From Rattus norvegicus (Eukaryota; Chordata; Mammalia; Rodentia; Muridae): a DNA stretch of 64,000 bases. Positions 10,810-20,540 of this stretch are shown piece by piece; position 1 is the stretch's first letter, and each line of letters opens with the position of its first letter. The stretch lies in assembly GCF_036323735.1 (NCBI RefSeq), contig NC_086031.1, positions 34,789,725-34,853,724 on the forward strand, in the 5' to 3' direction. Position numbers and translations under genes: made by a program. The notes under the pieces were generated by a model. The model was not told the origin of the DNA and searched no databases. It saw only the letters and a program-made list of their open reading frames with translations.

Positions 10810-10840
<31 letters not shown>
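10400..10840. repeat. Imperfect ~210-bp tandem duplication of a CA/GATA-like block
   Basis: Two copies of a compound unit lie head to tail. Each has a CA tract, 'ctgtaaaca', then degenerate GATA/TAGATAA sequence, and ends with 'caggaagtgaaatctt.acattgact'. 'ctgtaaac' recurs at 10419 and 10630 (211 bp apart) and 'gtgaaatctt' at 10563 and 10771 (208 bp apart). A perfect (CA)15 closes the block at 10811-10840. Confidence 0.9.
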
Positions 10841-10842
<2 letters not shown>

Positions 10843-11424
10843 AAGACACTAAACATTGGATCTAAGACCTGATATCTGTTACTCTCAACTAGTCCGTAAA
10901 TCATTCTTCCTGTCATAGAAGCCTATGGAATAGGAGAGGGGGAAGGGCAGAGTAGGTCCTAGGGACCTGGACATCATTAATCATAACCACCTCTCCCAGG
11001 ACAATGCAGTTCACCGTGCAGCAGCTGGGAGTGGGAAACCCTTCCCTGGACATTCTCCACATCCTATCCCATAGCCCGGCAACACTGCTGCCAAAAATGT
11101 CACCACAGAGTAGATTTAAGGACAAAATGCACTGATTTGTTAAACGCACAATCTTTGAGATGTGCGTCTTTACACGAGAGCTGAAATCCTTGCATTGATA
11201 AATGTCTGTCTGTGCCTGCCAACCACGACCCAAAGGGTGGGGGCAAAATTTGATCCTATGAAGAAATTCCTCCTAGCTGTCTCTTAATCTGTTCTGTGAT
11301 CAATAGTCATGCTGCTGAAATCCTTAAACTCTTCCTCTGATTGGCCATCCGTAGACATATGAATTCATCGCGAAGGCCAGATGCAGGGCAAGGCATTAGC
11401 TCCAGATATTATCAGGAAAGATTG
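10841..11424. other. Unannotated stretch
   Basis: No recognised repeat. The minus-strand frame of 106 residues at 10913-11233 has no domain I recognise and is treated as chance. Confidence 0.4.
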
Positions 11425-11715
11425 CAGCTGGGGAGGTAGTGCAGTGGGTAAGAGCATTTGCTGTGCAAGCATGAGTCCAGGAGTTCGAATCCCAGCACTG
11501 GTGGGCATGGGTGCATGCAATGCCTGTAAATCCAGGACTGTGAGGCAAGGAAGTGCAAGGATCTTTGAAGTTTGCTAGCTGCCAGAGTAGCTTCAGTGAG
11601 AGACTTTATCAAGGAAATGAGAGGCAGAGTGATAAAGAAAGACACAGAACATCTCCCATGTCCCCTCACGGTCTTCACAAGTACACAGGCATACTTGAGC
11701 ACACACATACGACCT
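11425..11715 (+). mobile_element. B3-type SINE
   Basis: Head 'agctggggaggtagtgcagtgggtaag', B-box-like 'ggagttcgaatcccagcactgg', body through 'acgacctggactcac', with a CA-like end. Confidence 0.75.
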
Positions 11716-12300
11716 GGACTCACACACCAAAGCGTCAGGGAGAATGAGAGGGTTTATTTTATTATGATATACACAGAAGGTTCTTGGTCAGCATAATAAA
11801 TGACACCAGGCTCCAAACAGGGGGGCATAATTCAGATTTTCTTCCTTCATTCTTCAACAGAGCTCAAAGGCCATTGGATTTCAAGGCTGAGCAACCACAT
11901 GTGTTTTTGTTTAGGATTTGCAACTGCAGTGATGTCCAGGCTGTTTCTTAGGGACCCAGCCTGTAAAGCTAAGACGAGCTTGGGTTTGCAGCAGTGTTTC
12001 AATAATTTCTCCTTTCAGGAGAGCATCCTGTATCCCCAGGCAAAGACTGAGGTTTGGAGCCTGCTGGGAACCAACTATAACAAAGCCTTTGGCAACCCAG
12101 AGGATGCTCGGTCCTCTCTTGGCAGCAGTCCATCTCCTGATTTGCACATTCGTCCACTTCACTGGCTGACACACATGCCCACTTACCTATGCAAATGTAG
12201 ATCCCATTGTGCAAGTCTGTTGGCATATATTTCTCACACACTCACTGAACACACACCCACGCATACCCAAGTATGTCTGCACACATATAGTGGAAAATAC
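11716..12300. other. Unique sequence with a 183-residue open frame
   Basis: There is no repeat text I can name. The plus-strand frame 11800-12351 is the longest non-repeat frame in the window, but it runs into the following SINE, shows no domain, and has no initiation or splice context I can defend. Confidence 0.4.
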
Positions 12301-12378
12301 TGGGGCTGGAGAGATGGTTCAGTGGGCAAACGGCTCTCTGTACAAATGTGAGGACTCAAGTTCAAATCCCCAGAGCCA

Positions 12379-12423
<45 letters not shown>

Positions 12424-12655
12424 TGTAAACTCTTATGAGGGAACAGAAAGTTCTCTGGACAGTTAGCCTGGTCTACTCCACAGTGAACAAGAGACCTTCT
12501 CTTAAGCAAGATGTAAGGAGAAGAGCGATAGCTTAGGTTGTTCTCTGACCTCTCTAGTCACACCGGGGCACATGAGTATCTGAACTGACACACACTGAGG
12601 GCATAGGTACTCACAGGCACAGGTACACACATAAGTACACATGGGGCAGAGAAGT
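12301..12655 (+). mobile_element. B3-type SINE split by a (GT)n expansion
   Basis: The head 'tggggctggagagatggttcagtgggc' and B-box 'aagttcaaatccccagagcc' are followed by GT repeats at 12382-12421. The body resumes (gttctctggacagttagcctggtc, gttctctgacctctctagtc) and ends in CA-like text. Confidence 0.75.
12382..12421. repeat. (GT)20 microsatellite
   Basis: Perfect GT repeat inside the SINE. Confidence 0.95.
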
Positions 12656-12687
12656 TTAAAAACCACAATAGACAACCCTCTCCAAAT

Positions 12688-12689
<2 letters not shown>

Positions 12690-12736
<47 letters not shown>
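12690..12736. repeat. (CA)n microsatellite
   Basis: About 46 bases of perfect CA, running directly into the GACAGA tract. Confidence 0.95.
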
Positions 12737-12739
<3 letters not shown>

Positions 12740-12743
12740 GCAC

Positions 12744-12774
<31 letters not shown>

Positions 12775-13087
12775 CAGAGACAGAGAGACAGAGAGATAGA
12801 GACAGAGAGACAGAGATAGAGACAGAGAGACAGAGATAGAGACAGAGACACAGAGATAGAGACAGAGACACAGAGACACAGAGACAGAGACACAGAGACA
12901 CAGAGACAGAGACACAGAGACAGAGAGACAGAGAGACAGAGATAGAGACAGAGACACAGAGATAGAGACAGAGAGACAGAGATAGAGACAGGGAGACAGA
13001 GATAGAGACAGATAGAGACAGAGAGACAGAGGCACAGAGAGAGACAGAGACAGAGACACAGAGACAGAGAGACAGAGACAGAGAGAA
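12737..13087. repeat. (GACAGA/GATAGA)n minisatellite-like tract
   Basis: About 350 bases built almost only from GACAGA, GACACAGA and GATAGA units in higher-order groups. The minus strand reads as long Leu/Ser/Cys/Val frames (up to 262 residues), which are artefacts of the repeat. Confidence 0.95.
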
Positions 13088-13284
13088 CTGGCAGTTTTTA
13101 GGAGACATAATGAAAGCAACACCAGCGTGTGCTCAGCAGACTCTCTAGACACTTCATCGTATTCCTTCACAATGGGGAGTAGCAGAGTGTGGTTTGAAGA
13201 GTAACTGCAATGTGACCAGGTATGGAAATGGGGGCTACTGATACCAAGGAATGCAAGCCAGTGAATATAAGCTAATACAGACAC

Positions 13285-13331
13285 TAGCAATTTTTTTAAC
13301 CTTTATGTTTGTGTGTGATGAATGCATGTGT

Positions 13332-13375
<44 letters not shown>

Positions 13376-13640
13376 GTCAGAAAACAACTTAATGCCCCAC
13401 AGTTCCTCCTTGTTTGAGTCAGCTTTTTTTGTTGTCTACCCTGCCTTGTGCCGTGAAGGCCAGTCTACCACCTTTGGGGGATTCCCTTGTCTCTGCCTCA
13501 TGGCTGGTTATGTGAGTACTAGAATTAGACATATGCACTGTCCAGTGACTTATATGAGGTCCCAGGGATCTGAACTCAGGTTCTCATACTACACAGCAAG
13601 TGCTCTACCTACTAAGCTATCTGCCCAGGTCCCTGGCAAC
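13285..13640 (-). mobile_element. B3-type SINE with (GT)n tail
   Basis: On the minus strand a head 'gggcagatagcttagtagg', B-box-like 'gaacctgagttcagatccctgg', B3 body, and a GT run at 13326-13374 as tail on the plus strand. Confidence 0.75.
13326..13374. repeat. (GT)n microsatellite
   Basis: GT repeat with one C interruption near 13337. Confidence 0.93.
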
Positions 13641-14120
13641 TTCTGAAGGTGTTGAGAGGGAATAGCGCTGAGAATGTGAGGGTCCTGTTCCATCAACGGG
13701 CCTGCACAGTTCTGGGCCTCGGTGACCTCCTAGTCTGAGGATATGATTTACTCACAGGCCTTCTGTGATGCCCAAAGAGCCCTTCCCTTATGGATTTTCT
13801 AGGTTGATGAAACCACACCTTGGAAAGGAAACAAGAATTTTGAAGCAGTTCACCAAAGACCAAACTCCCAATGTACAGACAGCCAGGGAAAGTCTTAGTG
13901 GGTTATGTTTGTTCTTACATAGTTGGCAGTGGAAATTATAATTTTCTTCAAAACAGCATTGAAGACACCTTTCAGTTTCCACTTGCCCTTCCTCCTAGGA
14001 AGGACCTCACATACCCCACCTTACACCCTGAGACCTCACAGACTCCCTGAGAGGCAGACTCTTCTACCTCTGACCCCAGGAAACAGAAAGCAAGTGTAGT
14101 TAGTTTGTTTTTGGGGGTTT
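13641..14120. other. Unannotated stretch
   Basis: No recognised repeat or coding content. Confidence 0.4.
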
Positions 14121-14123
14121 TTT

Positions 14124-14171
14124 GGTTTTGTTTTGTTTTGTTTTGTTTTGTTTTGTTTTGTTTTGTTTTGT
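14124..14171. repeat. (TTTTG)n microsatellite
   Basis: About nine TTTTG units. A similar array occurs at 34066-34101. Confidence 0.95.
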
Positions 14172-14559
14172 TTCTTTTTGTGTTCAAGGTTGCTCTCTCC
14201 GGCTCTCAGCTCCAGGAACTGGAGAGAGCTATCCCTAACTAGAGAAGTTGAAGTGAATGAAGCTTAGGGATGGGCTGGGATCTGGGGGTGGGAAATGAGT
14301 AGTCTGGGCCCAGAAGTGTTGCCTGGAATTCCAAAATGGGAAAAGAGACCTCAGCTGCTTTCATATGGAAATTGGCCTGGAAGCTGACTTTGTCTCTGTG
14401 AGGAACCCAAGCCAACACCAAGTTCAGTGAACCTAACACACTGTTCAATCAGCCATTGAAACCCGGCAGAAGAACAGTCAGGGAAGGGAGGATAGGGGGC
14501 GGGGAGGGGGGCAGCAGAGGCTCCCCTTTCATCTGGGCTTGGTTCCGGAGAAGGCCAAA
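14172..14559. other. Unannotated unique stretch
   Basis: No repeat recognised; leads into the conserved-element candidate. Confidence 0.4.
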
Positions 14560-15240
14560 AGAGGAATTTACCCAGGAAGCAATCTGAAGGCAAAAGTCCC
14601 ATCTAAAGTGAAGGTGAGTTTGCACTGGCTGTAAGTTAAAGAAGGGAAGAAAAGAAAGTAAGTTGGGAGGGAGCGTCCATGATCTGCAACTGACCGCGAA
14701 AGGGTAAACGTGCTCAGTGTGTCTTGGAGAAGGAAAGGCCTTGCTGGTACCCAGCTCACCCAGAGGCACATCCCTACTCTTCCGAAGATTCTTAATGCAA
14801 ACATTCTTAATGCAAACGTTGACGGAATTTCTCAAGATTTCTTCTGGATTTGTGTTTGCGTCCGTCGGTCCGGTGTGTTTGTTCCGGTCCTCGCGGAAAG
14901 TCGAGGAAGCACTCGCATCCACGAGAGGCTAAGGCTTTCTTAGACACTTTTTGGGGGAGACTAGTTTCCTGTCTTTTGTCCTTGATTTATTATTGCTTGT
15001 ATTTGTTCCCCTCCATTTGGTTCATTTTATTCTTATTTTAAAAGAACAGCTCTCGGGGCCCTTCTATTTTCATGGAAATTGCTCGGCAATAACAATTTCA
15101 GATAGCTTGCAAAAGAATAATCATGCCAGGGCCAGTTCACCCAAGATGCTTTGCAGGCATTTCACATAACAATTTACTAATTAATGACAAATTAAATGGA
15201 ATTTGGTAAGAAGAATCAGAGGTTAGAGTACCGGTATATA
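14560..15240. promoter_or_regulatory. Candidate conserved non-coding element 1
   Basis: Repeat-free sequence that keeps CpGs (tttgcgtccgtcggtccgg, cctcgcggaaagtcg) and has dense homeodomain- and POU-like sites. A 15-bp unit attcttaatgcaaac is tandemly duplicated at 14788-14802 and 14803-14817, giving two ATGCAAA half-octamers. AT-rich sites follow (aacaatttactaattaatgac at 15168-15188). Enhancer function is inference only; short frames across it are not coding-like. Confidence 0.45.
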
Positions 15241-15557
15241 TTATGTATTAAAAAAAAAAAGGCATGCAAATATCCGCGGCCCATTTGTGGTTCATCAGTG
15301 GGAAATAATAACCTCTCTACTCAGAACCCTCACAGACGGGAGGGCTGCAGCACAGGGGCACAACTTCAAATTACATATAATTCTAATTTTTAACTGTCTT
15401 AGATTATACATTGTGCCTCCATTTTACAAATACAATGACTTAGTCTTCCTTGTTTTAATAGTTTAGAATTATGGAAATTCACCTACACTTTGTTGCTTAT
15501 ATTAAGTGCATATAGGAGCCTGGAAGTAATGTTTGGGAAAGTTTTTACTACTGTTCT
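15241..15557. other. Unannotated stretch
   Basis: AT-rich unique sequence with an A-run at 15250-15260; nothing else recognised. Confidence 0.4.
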
Positions 15558-15912
15558 TGTTAGCTTTGACTGTCAACTTGGCACAACCTAGGGTCACCTG
15601 AGAGAGGAGCCTCAAAAGAGGGATTACTCCGATAAGATCGGCTGAGGGTTGTCATGATTGTTGATTGATTTAGAAAGCGTAAGCTCACTCTGGGCAACAC
15701 TTTTTCCTGGAATAGTGGCCCTGTGCTGGGTAAGAAGTTGGCTAAGCATGCGCTTACAGTCTCTACTTCAAGTTCCTGACTGAGCTCCTGTCCTGACTTC
15801 CCCAGTGGTGGGCTGTGAGCTAGAAATATAAACTAAAGATATCCTTTCTTCCCTTAAGTTGCTTTCAGTCAGAGTGTTTTATCACAGGGACATAATAAAA
15901 CCAGAGCAATCA
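15558..15912 (+). mobile_element. Rodent LTR-like interspersed repeat, copy C
   Basis: Text 'gactgtcaacttggcac', 'gggttgtcatgattgttgattg', 'caagttcctgactgagctcc', 'aagttgctttcagtcagag', 'ttttatcacaggga' matches the family at 108-430 and 2590-2950 in the same orientation. Confidence 0.65.
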
Positions 15913-16073
15913 CTCATTCCAATCTCCTACAGTAGGTACTAGAAAACTACAGGCTTTCTGCTTTTGCAAATAAAGCTTTATTGGAATGCAGCTATATGCA
16001 TTTACTTATAGATTGCTTAGGTAGGGCTGCTTTTGAATTACTAATGCCGAATTGTCGTGGATATATTACATAT

Positions 16074-16254
16074 TTTTTTAAAGATTTATTTTATGTATGT
16101 GAGTACACTGTAGCTGTCTTCAGACACACCAGAAGAGGGCATCAGATCTCATTACAGATGGTTGTGAGCCACCATGTGGTTGCTGGGATTTGAACTCAGG
16201 ACCTCTGGAAGAGCAGTCGGTGCTCTTAACCGCTGAGCCACCTCTCCAGCCCCA
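16074..16254 (-). mobile_element. B2 SINE
   Basis: A near-consensus B2 lies in reverse. The plus strand shows its A-rich tail as 'tttttttaaagatttatttt', the body 'cagacacaccagaagagggcatc' and 'ggttgtgagccaccatgtgg', and the head complement 'gctgagccacctctccagcccc' at the right. Low divergence indicates a fairly recent insertion. A clean target duplication was not found. Confidence 0.93.
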
Positions 16255-16704
16255 GGGATATTTGAAGCACAGAATAACTACAGCATCTCTAATCTGGCCC
16301 TTAGTAGAGAAAACTTACTACTTGTTTCATAGGAAAAGCTGGAGTGAAAAAAATATTTTTAATGAAGAGCAAATAAAACCTTTTTAAATTTTTTCATGTT
16401 CCCCTTCCTCCCCTTCCCATCCCCTTTCCTACCCAGGTCCCTCCCTCCCCCACCCCACGATTGCCATGATTGCTTTCTTCCCCCTCGCAAGTGGAATTGA
16501 GGCATCCTCACTTGGGCCCTTTGGCTTGGTAGCCTTCCTGAGTTCTGTGACTTGTATGCTGGGTATTCTGTACTGTTCTGGCTAATAGCCACTTATTAGT
16601 GAGTACATATCTTTCATGTCCTTTTGGGTCTGAGTTATCTCACTCAGAATGATATCTCCTACTTCCATCCATTTGCCTGAAAAACTCATGACATCCTCGT
16701 TCTT

Positions 16705-16811
16705 TTTTTTTTCCTATTCTTTTTTTTTTTTTTTCGGAGCTGGGGATCGAACCCAGGGCCTTGAGCTTGCTAGGCAAGTGCTCTACCACTAAGCCAAATC
16801 CCCAACCCCCG
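16705..16811 (-). mobile_element. ID SINE inserted in the L1
   Basis: On the minus strand: 'ggggttggggatttggctta', 'gtggtagagcacttgcc', 'ggttcgatccccagctccg' and an A-rich tail (T-runs at 16705-16734 on the plus strand, interrupted by 'cctattc'). The 11-bp target duplication tcctcgttctt occurs at 16694-16704 and 16812-16822. Confidence 0.96.
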
Positions 16812-17491
16812 TCCTCGTTCTTAATAGCAGAGTAGTTTTCCATTGTGTAAATGAACCACACTTTCTGTGTTCATTCTTTCCTTGTGGGACATTTGGGTTG
16901 TTCCCAGCTTCTGGCTATCACAAATAAGGCTGCTATGAACATGCCCCTGTGACATGGTGGGGCATCTTTTGGGTATGTGCCCAAGAGTGGTATAGCTGGG
17001 TCTTCAGGTAGATCTATTTCCAACTTTCTGAGGAACCTCTAGACTGATTTCCAGAGTGGTTTGACCAGTTTGCAATCCCACCAGCAAAGGAGGAGTGTTC
17101 CATTTTCACGGCTCATCAACATGTGCTGTCACCTGAGGTTTTGACTTTAGCCATTCTGATTGGTGTGGGGTGAAATCTCAGGGTCATTTTGATTTGCATC
17201 TCCCTGATCCCTAAGGACTTTGAACATTTCTTCAAGTGCTTCTCAACTATTTGAGATCTCTCTGTTGTGAATTCTCTGTTTAGTTCTATCCCCCATTTTT
17301 TGATTGGGTTGTTTGGTTTCTTGGTGGTGAGCTTCTTGAGTTCTTTATGTATTTTGGATATTAACCCTCTATCAGATGTGGGGTTAGTGGGATTTTTTTC
17401 CCCTATCTGTAGGATGCCGATTCGTCTTATTGGCAATGTTTTTGCCTTACAGGAGCTTTCCAGTTTCATGAGGTCCCCTTTATCAATTCTT

Positions 17492-17598
17492 TTTTTTTTA
17501 ATGTAATATGCAAAGGCGAGGTTTATTACGAAGATCTATTACGGAGATCTCCGGGCCGACACGTATCCCACGCAAGAGACAGAGGTGTGTCGGTCGAC
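17492..17598 (-). mobile_element. Polyadenylated retrocopy of an LTR-like RNA 3' end
   Basis: The insert is flanked by a 17-bp duplication of the host L1 (ccccTTTATCAATTCTT) at 17475-17491 and 17599-17615. On the minus strand it reads about 97 bases of unique sequence, then AATAAA, then 'cctcgcctttgcatattacat', then a poly-A run. The ~21-nt spacing from AATAAA to poly-A is that of a real mRNA end. 'AATAAACCTC' plus 'TTTGCAT' resembles the LTR at 7045-7709, so I infer a class II-type LTR R region copied by L1 machinery. Confidence 0.75.
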
Positions 17599-17855
17599 CC
17601 CCTTTATCAATTCTTGATCTTAAGAGTGTGAGCCATTGGAGTTCTGTTTAGAAAGCTTTCCTCTGTGCCAATGAGTTCGAGGCTCTTTTCCACTTTCTCT
17701 TCTATGAGATTCAGTGAAAACCTTTTAATAAAAAATAAGAAATTTAACAAGAAATTAAAAGATGCACTATTATCCTTAAAAGTTCATAAATGCTTCATGT
17801 TCATAAATGATTCAACAAATCTCCCAAACATTCTTCTTTACTTAATGCACATAGG

Positions 17856-17857
<2 letters not shown>

Positions 17858-17889
<32 letters not shown>

Positions 17890-18006
17890 CTCCCTCCCTC
17901 CTTCCCTCCCTCCCTCTCCTTCCCTCCCTCCCTCTCTTCCTCCTTTCCTCTCTCTCTCCCTTCCTCTCTCTCTCCCTCCCTCCCTCCCTCTCTCCCCCCT
18001 CTCTCT

Positions 18007-18044
<38 letters not shown>
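17858..18044. repeat. (CT)n / (CCCT)n / (GT)n compound microsatellite
   Basis: Perfect CT at 17858-17887, an imperfect pyrimidine-only tract to about 18006, and (GT)18 at 18009-18044. The minus-strand Arg/Glu/Gly-rich frames across it are artefacts. Confidence 0.95.
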
Positions 18045-18046
<2 letters not shown>

Positions 18047-18676
18047 ACGTATGTGTGGTGATTTTCTTCTCTCTTCTTCCTTTCTGTAGCCCAGCCAATG
18101 GGCAGCTCCTCTGAAGAGGACACAAGCCACAAGATGTACCCCCTTGTTCATGAGTGGCAAAGCTATTATGGGGGTAACCAATCAGTTTGTGCTTAGATTT
18201 GAAGCTAGCTCCACAAGCAGGAATTCACATCTAGCATTGTAAATTCAACCTGGTCAAAAGTCCACCGCTGGTAAGGTGATAGACCCTAAAACAAGCAGAC
18301 AAAAAAAAGAGTAAAGCAAAGGAAGAAAAAGAAAGCACAGACCAGCCTAATACAGGAAAAACTTCAGGATTGAAGTATGTTTGTCATCTATGGAGGCATA
18401 GGTTTCCCATGTCAAATGAGACTGGTTTAGATGTACATCAGTTAATCCATGTTTACTATGTGCTATGTCTAACTTTGTGAGACAAAATATCTATTTGGAC
18501 TTCCTTTCCAGATTTTTTTTCTACCATGGCAGCTCTGTGGCAGATTAGAAAAAGGAGACGCAAATTTGCCAAGCCCTCAGTTCAGGTGTCCCACAGCAAT
18601 CCCTCCTTCTCATCTTACAAGACTTCCTTGCTGACACAAGTTACAGGCAGTCCATAGTAGAGCACCTCAGTTAGTT
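18045..18676. other. Unannotated stretch
   Basis: No recognised element. A short A-run lies at 18300-18308. Confidence 0.4.
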
Positions 18677-18701
18677 AGATGGATGGATGGATGGATGGAT
18701 G

Positions 18702-18762
<61 letters not shown>
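18677..18762. repeat. (GGAT)n(GATA)n microsatellite
   Basis: Six to seven GGAT units followed by about fourteen GATA units. Confidence 0.95.
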
Positions 18763-19273
18763 CTTGCTAGTTTGATAGTTGGTTAGTGTTGGTATGTGTG
18801 GGGGAGTGACTCAGGTTTCCCTACTTTTCTCAGGCACTACAAGTTCCTGACATAAAGCAACTTCTAAGGAAGAGGGGTTGCTTTGAGCTCATTGGTGTGG
18901 AGAGTTCAGCCATGATCCAGTGCCCTCAAAAAACTTTATTAAGAAAGCAAAGCTTTGTGTCGCTCCAGGCCTGGGACAAGGCAATGCACACCACTGTGGA
19001 GCTACCGATGGGGAAAAGCTGATCACCTTGTTGCCAGGGAGCCAAGAAGAGGGAAGGAGACTGAGGCACCCTTTTAAGATACTTTGCAAAGGGAACACCT
19101 CAATAGCAGATGCTCATACACGAGATCTCACCTCAGAGTTTCCACCACTTCCAAATGCCACTGTAGGGAGTAAGCCTCTGGTATTTGGGGGAAATATTCC
19201 AAATTCTAGCGGTGAAGAAGCAGAAATCCATCGTCAGGAGCACAGACACTGGAAGAAAGGAGGGTTTGTGCCT
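18763..19273. other. Unannotated stretch, possibly part of an LTR
   Basis: The complement of 'aaaaaactttattaag' (18930-18945) is an AATAAAG-type signal on the minus strand, compatible with an LTR end, but no other LTR feature is secure. The plus-strand 164-residue frame at 18920-19414 runs into a B1 and is not credible as a gene. Confidence 0.3.
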
Positions 19274-19395
19274 TTGTTTGTTTGTAGTAGGGTCTCAGGT
19301 AGCCCAAGCTGGTCTCAAACTCACTATGTAGCTGAGGACATTGGACTTCAGACCCTCCTGCCTGACTCTCAAGCCCTGCACCACTCTGCCTGGTT
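19274..19395 (-). mobile_element. B1 SINE
   Basis: Reverse B1 (7SL-derived): 'agtagggtctcaggtagccc', 'ggtctcaaactcactatgtagc' and 'ctcctgcctgactctcaag'. Confidence 0.8.
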
Positions 19396-19688
19396 TAGTT
19401 TAATGCTGTGCTGAAACCCAGGGGTCCCAACAAGCTAGGCAGGCATTCTAGCAACAGAGCCACACCCACGGCCTTTTAAGATCCACAAGTACTTATTTCA
19501 AAATAAGTATTTGCTGGGAAAAGCTGAGTAGCTGTTTGATTCCTAACTCACCAATGACACCCTTCCTCATACCCAGGCCCTAAATCTTGACTGGTCAGCT
19601 GACAGTTGAAAAGGCTAAGGAAACTGTAACTATGCCTTAGAGGGTGGCTGTCTGATGAGGCTAGCAGACAAATAACCTTTCATTTCAA

Positions 19689-19890
19689 GGGCTGAAGAGA
19701 GATGGCTCAGCTGTTAAGAGCACTTGCTCATTTTGCAGAGGATTGGAGTTCTGTTCTCATCGCCCTAGCTGAGAAGTTCACAAATGCTTGTAATTCCAGG
19801 TCCAAGGAAGCTCGTGTCTCAGTCCTCCATGAACACCAGCATTCACACAGATATAGGCATAAGTAAAAAATAAAAGTAACCTTCAAAAAA
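19689..19890 (+). mobile_element. B2/B3A-type SINE
   Basis: Head 'aagggctgaagagagatggctcag', 'ctgttaagagcacttgctc', and an A-rich end 'aagtaaaaaataaaagtaac'. Confidence 0.8.
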
Positions 19891-20194
19891 ATCCTGTCTG
19901 TTAGAATGGACTTATGGATTGCTCGGGTAACATCAAATGACCAATGGCAATTTCCTGACTGGCTTACTTCCTGAGAACAGCCTCTGAAGTACCTAGTAGT
20001 TTTCCTTCATTCACTACCTGTCTGTAGCCCACAGACTTTGTGCTAATTGTTGTTGAAAAGGCTAGGACTCAAGACAGGCAGATTTGACTTTCAAATGCAT
20101 CATGTATTAGCCTGTTTATCTTGAGAAAAAAAGTCTCTTTGTCCGTGTGTGTCTCCACCTGTTCCACCGACAAAACTAAATAGTGCTGTAAGAA

Positions 20195-20400
20195 ATGGGG
20201 CTGAGGAGAAGGCAAGGTTGTTAAAGTGCCTCTCGTGCAAGTGTAAAGACGTGAGTTCGGATCCCTAGAACCCTTGTAAATGGTGGGTAGCTGTACCAAT
20301 GAGTAAAGTGGAAAAACTAATGGAAGAAGACCCCATTCATAAAACGTGGGCTTCCAGACATGCATGTACACACACTTGTACCCGCATGTAAACAATCATA
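20195..20400 (+). mobile_element. B3-type SINE
   Basis: Head 'aatggggctgaggagaaggc', B-box-like 'gagttcggatccctagaacc', body to 'cacttgtacccgcatg'. Confidence 0.65.
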
Positions 20401-20479
20401 CACATATATGCTCATCACCTGTCACACACAAATGGAAAAAGAAATAAGGATTAGTAGACATAAATACAAAACTTCTTCA

Positions 20480-20540
20480 ATGTTGACGTACATTGAACAC
20501 TCAATAAATGTTGATGGCTACTACTGTTGATTGTAGTAGA
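20480..20540 (+). mobile_element. MIR or L2 3'-end fragment
   Basis: The motif 'cattgaacactcaataaatgttgatgg' is the shared 3' end of L2/MIR elements. Confidence 0.55.

Larger units (their letters stand above)
16384..17714 (-). mobile_element. L1 3' end, minus strand, hosting two later insertions
   Basis: Read on the minus strand this is L1 ORF2 C-terminal sequence running into a 3' UTR whose tail corresponds to the T/A-rich text at 16380-16395. The collinear L1 is interrupted by an ID SINE (16705-16811) and a retrocopied RNA (17492-17598), each flanked by duplicated L1 sequence. Removing them leaves about 1.1 kb of L1. The 5' truncation is near 17714. Confidence 0.9.
16582..17714 (-). pseudogene. 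Interrupted L1 ORF2 C-terminal part
   Basis: The ORF2 stop lies at 16582-16584 on the minus strand (complement of cta). Fragments remain open, for example 117 residues at 17116-17469, but two insertions and point changes break the frame. No endonuclease or RT catalytic region is included. Confidence 0.8.

Noticed and set aside
11800..12351. 183-residue plus-strand frame
   Set aside because: No recognisable domain, ends inside a B3 SINE, irregular composition, and overlapped by an antisense frame. Most likely chance.
12502..13290. 262-residue minus-strand frame rich in Leu/Ser/Cys/Val
   Set aside because: It is the translation of (GACAGA)n and (CA)n repeats. All three frames of a short-period repeat stay open; no start context, domain or neighbour supports a gene.
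17188..17200. Octamer ATTTGCAT as a regulatory site
   Set aside because: It lies within L1 and recurs in the other L1 copies (ATGCAAAT near 5914 and 57067), so it is transposon text rather than a local regulatory signal.
17801..18181. Arg/Glu/Gly-rich minus-strand frames
   Set aside because: Translation of a CT/CCCT microsatellite.
18920..19414. 164-residue plus-strand frame as an exon
   Set aside because: It runs into a reverse B1 SINE and has no domain or splice evidence.
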